From: Flavipsychrobacter sp.
GTDB lineage: Bacteria > Bacteroidota > Bacteroidia > Chitinophagales > Chitinophagaceae
DNA: 64,000 nucleotides
Direction of reading: 5' to 3'
NCBI GenBank assembly: GCA_021155965.1
Contig: JAJNBJ010000008.1
Coordinates: 1-64,000 of the forward strand
Shown: positions 1 to 6,825 of the stretch, in pieces
How positions within the stretch are numbered: position 1 is the stretch's first letter
Layout: each line of letters starts with the position of its first letter
Notes under the pieces: model-generated
Database searches by the model: none
The model's input: the letters and a program-made list of their open reading frames with translations, nothing else
What the model was told of the DNA's origin: nothing
Position numbers and translations under genes: made by a program

Positions 1-2
1 AC

Positions 3-80
3 TTAATTAAACATAAAGAAAAACTCTTTCTTGAAAAACTCGCAAAGAAGCACAATATGCAACTTACAAGTGTCGTATAA
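3..80 (+). CDS. Possible C-terminal end of a gene truncated by the window edge
   Basis: An open frame runs in from the left edge and ends at TAA 78-80. It reads as 25 residues, lysine-rich and helix-like (for example EKLFLEKLAKKHNMQL), which is plausible as a protein tail. Nothing about function can be said. The other two forward frames hit stops early. The low confidence reflects the short length. Confidence 0.28.
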   Translation, partial: LIKHKEKLFLEKLAKKHNMQLTSVV

Positions 81-210
81 GCTACTTGTCATTGGCAGCT
101 TCGAAGGATTGTTGAGGGTTTGCAAATAGTAGATGTTAGTTCCGTGATGAGGCTGTTTCCTATTGCTCAACAATGGTTCGACATGCTCACCATGACATCC
201 TTTAGACTAA

Positions 211-242
211 AAGGGCTTCAACAATGTTGAAGCCCTTTTTAA
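211..242. terminator. Bidirectional hairpin terminator
   Basis: A perfect 12-bp inverted repeat (AAGGGCTTCAAC / GTTGAAGCCCTT) with a 3-nt loop is followed by TTTTT on the plus strand and TTTT on the minus strand. It lies about 25 bp downstream of the gldN stop on the minus strand, so it probably ends gldN and anything arriving from the left. Confidence 0.75.
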
Positions 243-263
243 TTTACCGCTTGCTGGAAAGCA

Positions 264-1190
264 TCAATAATCCCACATATCATGTTCCTTGTTAAATAGC
301 TCACCGGCGGCACCCTGCCCGGCATAAAGGGCTTCCATAGGTGTAAGCCCATTCTCTGCAAAGCTCATGCCGTAAGATCCCGCAACGGTGCCGTAAGGGT
401 TGCTCACTTTGGTGATACGGCTGGTGAACCTGCGGGCCTCCAGGTAGTCCACCCATGTTTCCCGAGCCATATCGTTGTTGGCATTCACGGCATAGTATTC
501 TGCCAGCAGGTTACGTATCTCCGGGTAATAAACCCAGAACATAGCCTGCGATCCGCGATAATCGCCACCCTCGCCATAGATATCGCGCACCGGGGCAATG
601 CCCACAATACGCACCACCATCTGCCCCAGGTTGTTGTCGAATATCCAGTCTTCTATAAGCCGGTATTTGGTAACAGTGGAAGGGTCAAAATCCCGGTAGA
701 TGATGGTGATTACCTCAGTATCTCCTATAGGATCTACCTGGCGCAGGGTGTCTGGTTTGCCCCTGAGCTTTTCTTCCAGTTCCGGGCCGGTAAACAGCGT
801 AGTGAAGCGATCGTCTGTATTGGCGTACGCTTTTATCTTGCCGGTTTTTATGGCATCAACCAATATCTCTATCAGCATGCCGCCGCCGGTATGTTCATCG
901 CCTGCATAGCTGAAGGCAACGTTTGGTTTCTCCAGCGTGCTGATCTCCCGCCACACCCTCTTTTTCCATAGAATATCATCCTGCCGGATAGGTTGCCAGG
1001 GTATGGGTGTACCTTTTGTGTCTTTTATAGGCACATGATCATAGCCGCCATTGGCCGTCATCGACCAGCGCCATGTGAGATTAACTGCTCCCGGCTCGGG
1101 GCGCACAATTTCGGGATCCAGGGTTTGTGCAAACAGGTTGCTGCATAACATAGGCAGAATAGCCATTGAGATGAAATTACGTAGAGGCAT
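264..1190 (-). CDS. gldN: Gliding motility / type IX secretion protein GldN
   Basis: GldN is a periplasmic component of the type IX secretion machinery, where it works with GldK, GldL and GldM in export of surface adhesins and enzymes. The ATG at 1190 is preferred to the longer TTG frame because it gives a clean signal peptide (MPLRNFISMAILPMLCSNLFAQ region, cleavage after FAQ). The mature part carries the family pattern: a Trp/Arg-rich N-terminal block (WKKRVWREIS), a central stretch on IYRDFDPSTVTKYRLIEDW, and FWVYYPEIRNLLAEY near the C-terminus. About 308 residues matches the usual length. gldK, gldL and gldM, normally upstream of gldN, are not beside it: its upstream neighbour is divergent hicA. 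It is therefore a detached copy, or the rest of the operon lies elsewhere. The family call is from recognition, without a search. Confidence 0.85.
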   Translation of the reverse strand: MPLRNFISMAILPMLCSNLFAQTLDPEIVRPEPGAVNLTWRWSMTANGGYDHVPIKDTKGTPIPWQPIRQDDILWKKRVWREISTLEKPNVAFSYAGDEHTGGGMLIEILVDAIKTGKIKAYANTDDRFTTLFTGPELEEKLRGKPDTLRQVDPIGDTEVITIIYRDFDPSTVTKYRLIEDWIFDNNLGQMVVRIVGIAPVRDIYGEGGDYRGSQAMFWVYYPEIRNLLAEYYAVNANNDMARETWVDYLEARRFTSRITKVSNPYGTVAGSYGMSFAENGLTPMEALYAGQGAAGELFNKEHDMWDY

Positions 1191-1324
1191 AGTTGCTTGT
1201 TTTAGTGTGAACGGTCCCGGCAATCCTTTTGAACGCCGCTTAACACTATTAATAGCAAACAACCGGATTACGTAACTAAAAATTTACGGGAATATATTTT
1301 TGGGGCGATAAACGCCAGAATACG

Positions 1325-1440
1325 GGCTAAATGATAGTATTTTTTTGTCCTAGGCGAGTATTCTTCTCAGGGACTCGCCTGCATCAGGGCACTAAAGTTG
1401 AAAATGTGGCTAAATGATAGTATTTTTACTATCTTTGTAG
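1325..1440 (+). promoter_or_regulatory. hicAB promoter with duplicated motif and palindromic operator candidate
   Basis: A 20-bp direct repeat, GGCTAAATGATAGTATTTTT, occurs at 1325-1344 and 1408-1427. The second copy extends into the perfect palindrome GATAGTA-TTTT-TACTATC (1416-1433), which overlaps a Bacteroidota -7 element TATCTTTG (1430-1437), 28 bp before hicA. The arrangement suits autorepression by HicB (inference). Confidence 0.6.
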
Positions 1441-1465
1441 TGCTGCAAAAACAAATTCGGTTGTT

Positions 1466-1648
1466 ATGAAATCAAGCGAACTGCATCGCAGGATCAGGAA
1501 AAACGGATGGGTTCATATCAGAACCGAAGGCAGCCATTATATTTATCAAAAGGATGAGCGCACATACCCGGTACCATTTCACGGGGCAAAGGAAATAGGT
1601 ACCGGGATCGAAAAGAAAATTATTAAAGAGATGGGGCTTAGGAAATAA
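1466..1648 (+). CDS. hicA: HicA-family mRNA interferase toxin
   Basis: This 60-residue protein has the dsRBD-like HicA fold signature: an N-terminal helix (SSELHRRIRKNGWV), then GSHYIYQKD containing the catalytic-type histidine, a P-x-H strand (YPVPFHGAKEIGTG) and a C-terminal helix (KKIIKEMGL). HicA toxins cleave mRNA and tmRNA in the cytoplasm when free of antitoxin. The gene is directly followed by hicB with 21 bp between stop and preferred start, the usual toxin-first order. The length is typical. A duplicated, palindromic promoter region lies upstream. I see no missing key residue, so the toxin looks intact. Confidence 0.92.
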   Translation: MKSSELHRRIRKNGWVHIRTEGSHYIYQKDERTYPVPFHGAKEIGTGIEKKIIKEMGLRK

Positions 1649-1669
1649 CCCTTGACCCTTAAAAGCGAA

Positions 1670-2071
1670 ATGATGAAACAGGTAAAAATAGTTATTGAAC
1701 GGTCATCCGATCTTTTCAGCAGTTACGCTGAAAATGTAGAAGGCATATATGGTGGCGGGGACACCGTGCAGGAAGCTAAAAAATCCATACTTGATGCTAT
1801 AAAATTTTTAAAAAAGCACAATAAGGCTGAACATATACCGGCTATTCTTAAGGGAGATTATCAACTTGTTTTTAAGTTTGATGTTCAAAGTTTCCTGGAT
1901 TATTACAAAGGTGTTTTTACACCTGCCGCGTTGGAGCGGATCGCAGGTATTAACCAGAAACAGATCCAGCATTATTCAACCGGGCACAGAAAACCACGGC
2001 TAGCCCAAAGAAGAAAAATAGAAGAAGCTCTTCATAAATTAGGGCAGGAACTCATTGCTGTTGAATTGTAG
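1670..2071 (+). CDS. hicB: HicB-family antitoxin with C-terminal helix-turn-helix
   Basis: The antitoxin partner of HicA. The N-terminal half (KIVIERSSDLFSSYAENVEG) is the partially degraded RNase H-like HicB fold that neutralises HicA. The C-terminal half is an XRE/Cro-type helix-turn-helix (FTPAALERIAGINQKQIQHY) followed by a basic stretch, fitting autorepression of the operon. I chose the ATG at 1670 over the TTG at 1652 because homologues start close to the first beta strand. An ATG at 1673 is equally possible. About 133 residues is normal for the HTH-bearing subgroup. It probably binds the palindrome at 1416-1433. Confidence 0.88.
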   Translation: MMKQVKIVIERSSDLFSSYAENVEGIYGGGDTVQEAKKSILDAIKFLKKHNKAEHIPAILKGDYQLVFKFDVQSFLDYYKGVFTPAALERIAGINQKQIQHYSTGHRKPRLAQRRKIEEALHKLGQELIAVEL

Positions 2072-2135
2072 CGTGTAATACCAATTTTAACTTCAAAAAT
2101 CCGCATTTCCATACTACAATCCTTTGCGCTTCCCC

Positions 2136-2187
2136 ACTGGTCGAAGTGTCCGCTTCGTCTTGAGCTAATGCAAGCGTCTCGCTTGCG
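2136..2187. repeat. REP-like double hairpin after ACTGGT
   Basis: ACTGGT (2136-2141) is followed by a hairpin CGAAG...CTTCG (2142-2157), then by a perfect 7-bp hairpin GCAAGCG-TCT-CGCTTGC (2170-2186). The layout (short 5' tag, then two small hairpins) matches elements at 4157 and 6029 and resembles REP sequences moved by REP-associated tyrosine transposases. Confidence 0.55.
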
Positions 2188-2233
2188 TTCCCAAAACACA
2201 AGCGCTTTCCGCTCCCCGCTCCCGCTCTCGTCT

Positions 2234-3217
2234 TTAATCTGGCATTTTCTCGCTGGGCTGAAACACCACCCTTTCTATTTTGTTGCTCACAGGTTTCAGC
2301 GCCTGTATATAGGCATACACTGCTTTAAGCTCCACATCATCCATTTTGGCAAAGTTCTCCCATGGCATGGGCGATCCCTTATGAATTCTGCCGGCCTTGA
2401 ACCTGGCCACAAAGGTCTGCTGGTTCCATGTTGCCATTATGCCGGTTTCTTTATCGGGTGTCAGGTTGGGCGATATAAACCCATACCCATACGAAAACGT
2501 ATCAGCCGGCATTTTGAATCCCCCGGCCATAGGCACACCTGTAAATTTGCCGGTTTTCAGGTCGCGGTCGGTATGGCAGCCTACACAGTTCGATACGCTG
2601 TTGGCAATGTACTTGCCATAGGTTGCAGTAGTATCTATGGTCACTGCGGGTGGTGGCGGGTTCTTAGGGCCCTCCGGCTTTATCATGCCAAAAGCCACAA
2701 CGGCTTTGCCCAGGAAGGTCAGCTCCCTTGGTTTCACCTCGTTATGCACCGCAGGCTGCGACCTGAGGAACGAGATCACCGCCGTTACATCGGCATCGCT
2801 CAATTCCTGGAAGGGCATGAACGGAACCAGTACGCTGCCATCGTGCTTCACAGAATAGCGCAGCGCCCGTGCAAGTTGCGCGTCGGTAAAATTGCCAATG
2901 CCAAATTCAGGGTCCGGGGTTATGTTGGGCGCCCTGAAGGTGCCCGGCGGAATGGTTATCTCCCAGCCACCGCTAAGGGGCACTTCTATACCTTTCTTCA
3001 TATCCCCTATCTTGTCCATGGGTATATGGCACGAGGCGCAGTGTGCCGGGCCATATACAAGATACTTGCCGCGTGCAATAACGGCTGAGTCGGTACTGGC
3101 CTTAAATGCAGGCAACGGCGCATCAAATTTTTTGTCCCATGTGGCAAAAACGAAAGTAACAGCTCCTGCTATGACCACGAGCAGCAAAATGAAAAACCAC
3201 TTAAAAAATTTCTTCAT
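2234..3217 (-). CDS. Membrane-anchored diheme c-type cytochrome
   Basis: A periplasmic electron carrier with two haem-binding CxxCH motifs: CASCH (about residue 60) and CVGCH (about residue 213). Each sits in a cytochrome c-like domain of about 130 residues, so the protein is a tandem of two mono-haem domains. One N-terminal transmembrane helix (residues 5-26, FKWFFILLLVVIAGAVTFVF) anchors it. Methionines in FMPFQEL and in MPWENFAKMDD are candidate axial ligands. The pattern resembles diheme cytochromes that serve dehydrogenases or terminal oxidases, but no partner enzyme is adjacent. The ATG at 3217 starts directly before the lysine-rich pre-helix. The substrate and partner are unknown. Confidence 0.85.
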   Translation of the reverse strand: MKKFFKWFFILLLVVIAGAVTFVFATWDKKFDAPLPAFKASTDSAVIARGKYLVYGPAHCASCHIPMDKIGDMKKGIEVPLSGGWEITIPPGTFRAPNITPDPEFGIGNFTDAQLARALRYSVKHDGSVLVPFMPFQELSDADVTAVISFLRSQPAVHNEVKPRELTFLGKAVVAFGMIKPEGPKNPPPPAVTIDTTATYGKYIANSVSNCVGCHTDRDLKTGKFTGVPMAGGFKMPADTFSYGYGFISPNLTPDKETGIMATWNQQTFVARFKAGRIHKGSPMPWENFAKMDDVELKAVYAYIQALKPVSNKIERVVFQPSEKMPD

Positions 3218-3380
3218 AAAAGTGTAGTGTGTGATTGTGAAATAATTACGAAAAATAATAAAATTCGGATTTCCCCGTGAATGTTTTTTGGAGATTTCAT
3301 ATAGTAGATTACAATGACGGATTGTAATGGTTTTTATCGTTCTGAATTCTGAATGGTTAATTGGTCCTTAACTTCGTCTT

Positions 3381-4121
3381 ATGACAGAGGAAGAATACAA
3401 AAAACACATTGATGAAATAAAAGAGTTTCTATACAGACAACATACTATCTATGAACAATATAAGATAGTAGCGTTAGGTGTGGTAAAGGAAACGTTGAAA
3501 TTTCTTACAGAAGATGTTGTAGAACCAAATAAACTATCTGGTTATCTCATACAGTATTTGGTTTATGATAGTGCAGGAAAGTATGGTAACACAAGTCCTA
3601 AGAACGACTACCGAATGAAGTTAGTAACAGTATATCTACAAGGTCTTTTTGTAGCCAGAGATTTAATATTAGAAGGTAACTATAACAAGGCAAGTGCAGT
3701 ATTAAAACAAGACGTTGAAATGGTTGCGCGATTATCTGAGTTAGCGAAAAGTAAAACAGGTAAATTATACAAACAACCTCATCTAAAGTTTGCACCACCA
3801 ATCTTTGGTAAATTGTATGGTAGGTTAAATGACATTGCCCATATCTCCAAAGAGGAAATTTTAGAAGAACTTATTACATATAGAGACAAGGAGGGTAGTG
3901 GATACTCACCAGTAAAAAAGTTAGACGAAAGATTTGCATTAGAATTGTTCTTAGCTGATAGTAATATTAAGTTAGAACTATTACGGTTAACTTTGATTTT
4001 ACATCACGACTTGTTTGGTGACGATGAAATATACCCAAAGGCAAGTGCTTACTTTCATCTATTGACACAGTTGGTAAAAACCGTGGTAATTGTTAGTCGC
4101 TCTAAAAAAGCGAATGGTTGA
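3381..4121 (+). CDS. Hypothetical helical protein, AT-rich, probably acquired
   Basis: I do not recognise a family with confidence. The 246-residue product has no signal peptide and reads as almost all alpha-helical. It has a charged N-terminus (EEEYKKHIDEIKEFLYRQH) and the pattern RDLILEGNYNKASAVLKQDV ... RLNDIAHISKEE, reminiscent of abortive-infection or HEPN/DUF5677-like proteins (weak inference). Codon third positions are much richer in A/T than in neighbouring housekeeping genes, and the gene lies beside a toxin-antitoxin pair and REP-like repeats. Both suggest horizontal transfer. The ATG at 3381 follows a TAACTTCG element that resembles a -7 box. Confidence 0.7.
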   Translation: MTEEEYKKHIDEIKEFLYRQHTIYEQYKIVALGVVKETLKFLTEDVVEPNKLSGYLIQYLVYDSAGKYGNTSPKNDYRMKLVTVYLQGLFVARDLILEGNYNKASAVLKQDVEMVARLSELAKSKTGKLYKQPHLKFAPPIFGKLYGRLNDIAHISKEEILEELITYRDKEGSGYSPVKKLDERFALELFLADSNIKLELLRLTLILHHDLFGDDEIYPKASAYFHLLTQLVKTVVIVSRSKKANG

Positions 4122-4306
4122 AATCCTGGAAGACCCAAAGAAGTGATGGCAGCCGTACTGTTACTCGTTTGCAACGAGCACCCTATGGCAATCAGGAAGC
4201 TGACAGACTATATCAAAGGGTAATAACTGAGATAAACAAAACCGATTATCCAAATCTTGTAAGAAGTATTACCGACAATAGGTTTAGCTATTTTAGACTA
4301 ATATAG
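4118..4306 (+). pseudogene. Possible gene remnant interrupted by a REP-like element
   Basis: This open frame overlaps the end of the previous gene by 4 bp. Its first third translates the REP-like hairpin at 4157-4178. Its last 37 residues (from QEADRLYQRVITEINKTDYP on) look like genuine AT-rich coding sequence ending at TAG. The simplest reading is the tail of a lost gene with a repeat inserted at its broken end. An intact small gene is less likely. Confidence 0.25.
4157..4178. repeat. REP-like hairpin, second copy
   Basis: ACTGTT (4157-4162) precedes the perfect hairpin CTCGTT-TGC-AACGAG (4164-4178). The 17 bp TACTCGTTTGCAACGAG are identical to those at 6034-6050. Confidence 0.55.
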
Positions 4307-4389
4307 CTTGGCTAAAACAAAGGGAATTTATTGATACTACTTGTTATAAAACTGTTGTTTTTATATAACTTGGAAACCAAATACTTATT

Positions 4390-4662
4390 ATGAAACAGTA
4401 TGAAATAGTAAATGGATGGATTAAGAAAACTGAGGTTCGAGATTTTTATAGTTCTAAAATCTTTTATGAGGCTTTAAAGATTGCATCCATAAATTTTATC
4501 GAAGTTTCAGAATACCAAAAGCCCGCACCGGGAAACAAGGAGTTAATCATTAGAATTTATACCGACGATAAATTATTAAGTTTTAGCTACGATGAAAAAG
4601 ATAGGGCAGAATACAATAGAGATTTACTTGAGATTGAAAAGTTAATTGGTTTGAATTCTTAA
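4390..4662 (+). CDS. Hypothetical small cytosolic protein, AT-rich
   Basis: A 90-residue acidic protein of unrecognised family. It begins MKQYEIVNGWIKKTEVRDFY and shows alternating strand/helix character with no signal or membrane segment. The composition is AT-rich like the gene at 3381, so both probably belong to one acquired segment. An AT-rich stretch ending in TATATAACTTGG lies about 20-35 bp upstream and may hold its promoter. Function unknown. Confidence 0.6.
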   Translation: MKQYEIVNGWIKKTEVRDFYSSKIFYEALKIASINFIEVSEYQKPAPGNKELIIRIYTDDKLLSFSYDEKDRAEYNRDLLEIEKLIGLNS

Positions 4663-4992
4663 ATCGGGTGTTTGGTTAAATCTCCGCCGTTGTTGGTCTT
4701 ATTTCCGTCCCCCGCGAGTGTCCTGGCCGATGTCTCTCTGAAGCTGCGCCATGTGCGCATGCGAGGACTCGGCGGCAATCGGAGAACTGTAGTTGATGTT
4801 CCTTGCTGATCGAAACATTTTACCTTGTACACCTCTGTTTCTCCGGTCTCACGCATGGCTATGAAGGCTACTCGGGCGAAACAGAGGTATAATAGGACCT
4901 TCATCAAGTAAAAAATTGAACATTTAAACGGATTTTTTAAAAAACAACACCGTAAATTGTATGCTGATAGTAACCAGTTAAATTAACCACAT
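4663..4992. other. 330-bp intergenic region with inverted repeats
   Basis: No credible gene is seen. A perfect 11-bp inverted repeat, ACCTCTGTTTC (4831-4841) / GAAACAGAGGT (4878-4888), encloses 36 bp. Further left, TCTCCG and CGGAGA, and nested CGAGTGTCCT / AGGACTCG, could form a second long stem across roughly 4680-4790. The 19 bp at 4833-4851 recur exactly at 6771-6789. Confidence 0.5.
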
Positions 4993-6003
4993 ATGAAACG
5001 TATGCTCCAGGTGGCATTTTTGATGTGTACAGTTGTGCTTAAGCCAGCTTTCGCGCAACAGACGGTTGTATACCCTGAGGCTGCAGCCTTGCGGGCAACG
5101 CTGTATGCGCTTGCTGCCGAACAGAAGAACAGTTTCCGGAATATTAAAGGTGCGCTGATCTATACCAGAGGTACAGTGCGATACTTTAGTGGCAACCTGC
5201 ATGTGGTACCGGCGGATACACCAAAAGTTTGTGAAGATACCAACCCCATGCAGGTGTACTATAGTGATTTCCTGGCCAGGGGGATGAGCGAACAACGATC
5301 GCGGGAAGTGTTTAAGAAGTGGCAGGAACTGATCAAGTCAGCACTGCCCGGATGCAGTATGCGGCCAGACGGGAATCAATATCCCGATCTTGAAAGCCTT
5401 ATTTTTAACAGTGCAGATGGCAACGTCAATTTCACGCTTTACAGGAACGGGACGGGGAATGGGTGCCAGGTATCCCTTACTTTTATGTGTAAAGGCTGTT
5501 CGGGTTCAGCGGCAACGAATGGTGTCTCTAATAACAATACGCAAGGCAATAAAGTTCAGTCGGTAGATGCTGAAGGTGTGCATATTGACGCAACAGAATT
5601 TGCACGGCAGCTCAACCAATTATTGGCCTATGCAAAAAGCGGCTTTAAGGAGATCAGGGGTGCCAAAGATAAATCGGAGTACGTGGATAAGTACAGCACC
5701 TCGTTTAAGATCAATGGGGCAATAAGCCAGGAACTTATCGATTTTCCTTTCCTTGGCGTGTCTTATAGTTCTGTGTACATGGAGCCAGTCTCCGGCACCC
5801 GTGGAAATGCCCTCTTTGAACAATTGCGAAAAATAGTTGCCCAGTCGCTGCCTTCCGGGTTTGTTGATGAAGGAGTAAAAGATGATAACAGGATGCGATT
5901 TGCGACCTACTCTGCAAATAATCAAACGCTCTTTGTGGAAATTAACAGATCGAATCTTACCAAAACGCTCACCCTTACTGTGCGATACAAACCTACGTAT
6001 TAG
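4993..6003 (+). CDS. Hypothetical secreted protein with two similar halves
   Basis: A 336-residue protein with a signal peptide (MKRMLQVAFLMCTVVLKPAFAQ). I do not recognise the family. The mature sequence appears to contain an internal duplication. The first half has FRNIKGALIYT ... DGNVNFTLYRNGTGNGCQVSLTF, and the second has FKEIRGAKDKSEY ... DNRMRFATYSANNQ ... LTLTVRY, each ending in similar beta strands. A low-complexity Gly/Asn/Ser linker (about residues 174-190) joins them. Four cysteines lie in the first half, including CKGC. It probably acts in the periplasm or outer membrane. Codon usage matches the chromosomal background better than that of the preceding AT-rich genes. Confidence 0.72.
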   Translation: MKRMLQVAFLMCTVVLKPAFAQQTVVYPEAAALRATLYALAAEQKNSFRNIKGALIYTRGTVRYFSGNLHVVPADTPKVCEDTNPMQVYYSDFLARGMSEQRSREVFKKWQELIKSALPGCSMRPDGNQYPDLESLIFNSADGNVNFTLYRNGTGNGCQVSLTFMCKGCSGSAATNGVSNNNTQGNKVQSVDAEGVHIDATEFARQLNQLLAYAKSGFKEIRGAKDKSEYVDKYSTSFKINGAISQELIDFPFLGVSYSSVYMEPVSGTRGNALFEQLRKIVAQSLPSGFVDEGVKDDNRMRFATYSANNQTLFVEINRSNLTKTLTLTVRYKPTY

Positions 6004-6028
6004 GAGATGCGGAGAGCCCGAATCCCGC

Positions 6029-6077
6029 ACTGGTACTCGTTTGCAACGAGTATCACATGGCGGCGCGTTTGCAACGC
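6029..6077. repeat. REP-like double hairpin, third copy
   Basis: ACTGGT (6029-6034) precedes the hairpin ACTCGTT-TGC-AACGAGT (6035-6051). A second hairpin GCGTT-TGC-AACGC (6065-6077) has the same TGC loop. The tag and spacing match the copy at 2136. Confidence 0.6.
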
Positions 6078-6098
6078 TCGTTTACAATACAGGTTTTT

Positions 6099-6192
6099 CC
6101 TGAAGATCCAGAAATTCTGCAAATCCTGCTTCAGACAATTACAACACTCAATTCTATAAAATTCAACCAATTCTACAAATTCGAGTTCAGAC
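6099..6192 (-). repeat. Dispersed GTCTGAA-type intergenic repeats, two abutting units
   Basis: Read on the minus strand, 6192-6139 is GTCTGAACTCGAATTT followed by spaced GAATT blocks and GTGTTG. It matches 59761-59811 in plus orientation. The adjacent 6139-6099 reads TTGTCTGAAGCAGGATTTGC on the minus strand and matches 58172-58214. Confidence 0.65.
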
Positions 6193-6263
6193 ATTTTTTG
6201 CATTGCAAAAACAAATATTGACCAATCAAACCCGCTACCCTCGCGGCTTTCAAAAAGTCAAAA

Positions 6264-6292
6264 TACCGTCACGGTACAGTTTCAGTACCGTC
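6264..6292. repeat. CGGTAC palindromic repeat
   Basis: The core ACGGTAC-AGTTTCA-GTACCGT is a 7-bp-stem hairpin. The same hairpin on the other strand occurs twice in tandem at 58066-58119. Confidence 0.65.
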
Positions 6293-6346
6293 AAGGAAAA
6301 TAGATTTGGAACCCCCTGGCCTCATTTCGTAACTTTACCTGGATAG

Positions 6347-6397
6347 CCCTCCGTTTTCAGTAGCCGTAGTTTTAACGAAGGTTACAGCGAAGGAGGG
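6347..6397. repeat. CCCTCC...GGAGGG hairpin element, copy 1
   Basis: An imperfect long hairpin with CCCTCC / GGAGGG ends and an inner TAGCC / GGTTA pairing. It shares GCCGTAG and GCGAAGGAGG with the element at 6765-6817. Confidence 0.5.
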
Positions 6398-6591
6398 ATA
6401 CCCAAAAAATTTCGGGTAAGCTCTTTGACATATTGTATTATGAACTTCGTGCCTCTCTTTGTGGGTTAGTAGGTTTTTTTCTCCAAAAAACTACTCAAGA
6501 CCTACAACTTATTTACCTGCCGAAGCTTTTTCGCGAAGGCATGGTTTATTTGCCGTAGCATTTGCGCAGGCACGACGACTTAAAAAATATT

Positions 6592-6671
6592 TATACCCTT
6601 TTTTATACCTTTTTAGGGTATAATTATACCTTTTGGGGGTATAAATATACCCTTTTATACCCCTTTATACC
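6592..6671. repeat. Cluster of TATACC half-sites
   Basis: Eight copies of TATACC(C) or its complement occur at spacings of about 9-12 bp (near 6592, 6604, 6616 inverted, 6625, 6637 inverted, 6647, 6657, 6666). The 10-12 bp phasing resembles an operator array, but it could equally be a decayed low-complexity AT repeat. No gene overlaps it convincingly. Confidence 0.45.
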
Positions 6672-6764
6672 TGAAAAGAAAACACATAAAATAAGCCCAT
6701 GGCGCATTTCCACCACATATAAAAAAGTAAATGTACCAAAACAGGCACTTCCCGGAAATTATAC

Positions 6765-6817
6765 CCTCCGCTCTGTTTCTCCGGTCTCAGCCGCCGTAGC
6801 TTTTTTAGCGAAGGAGG
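6765..6817. repeat. CCTCCG...CGAAGGAGG element, copy 2
   Basis: Related to 6347-6397. It also carries the 19-bp CTCTGTTTCTCCGGTCTCA (6771-6789) shared with 4833-4851. The whole stretch 6004-6825 is non-coding and made mainly of such elements. Confidence 0.5.
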
Positions 6818-6825
6818 CTCTCGCC

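Noticed and set aside
2168-3088. A 306-residue open frame antisense to the cytochrome gene
   Set aside because: The minus-strand frame has two CxxCH motifs and a membrane anchor. The plus-strand product has no coherent features.
4659-4907. An 82-residue minus-strand frame
   Set aside because: It is composed of the inverted repeat and the 19-bp repeat shared with 6771-6789. The repeated RETGE-type translation is a product of that repeat.
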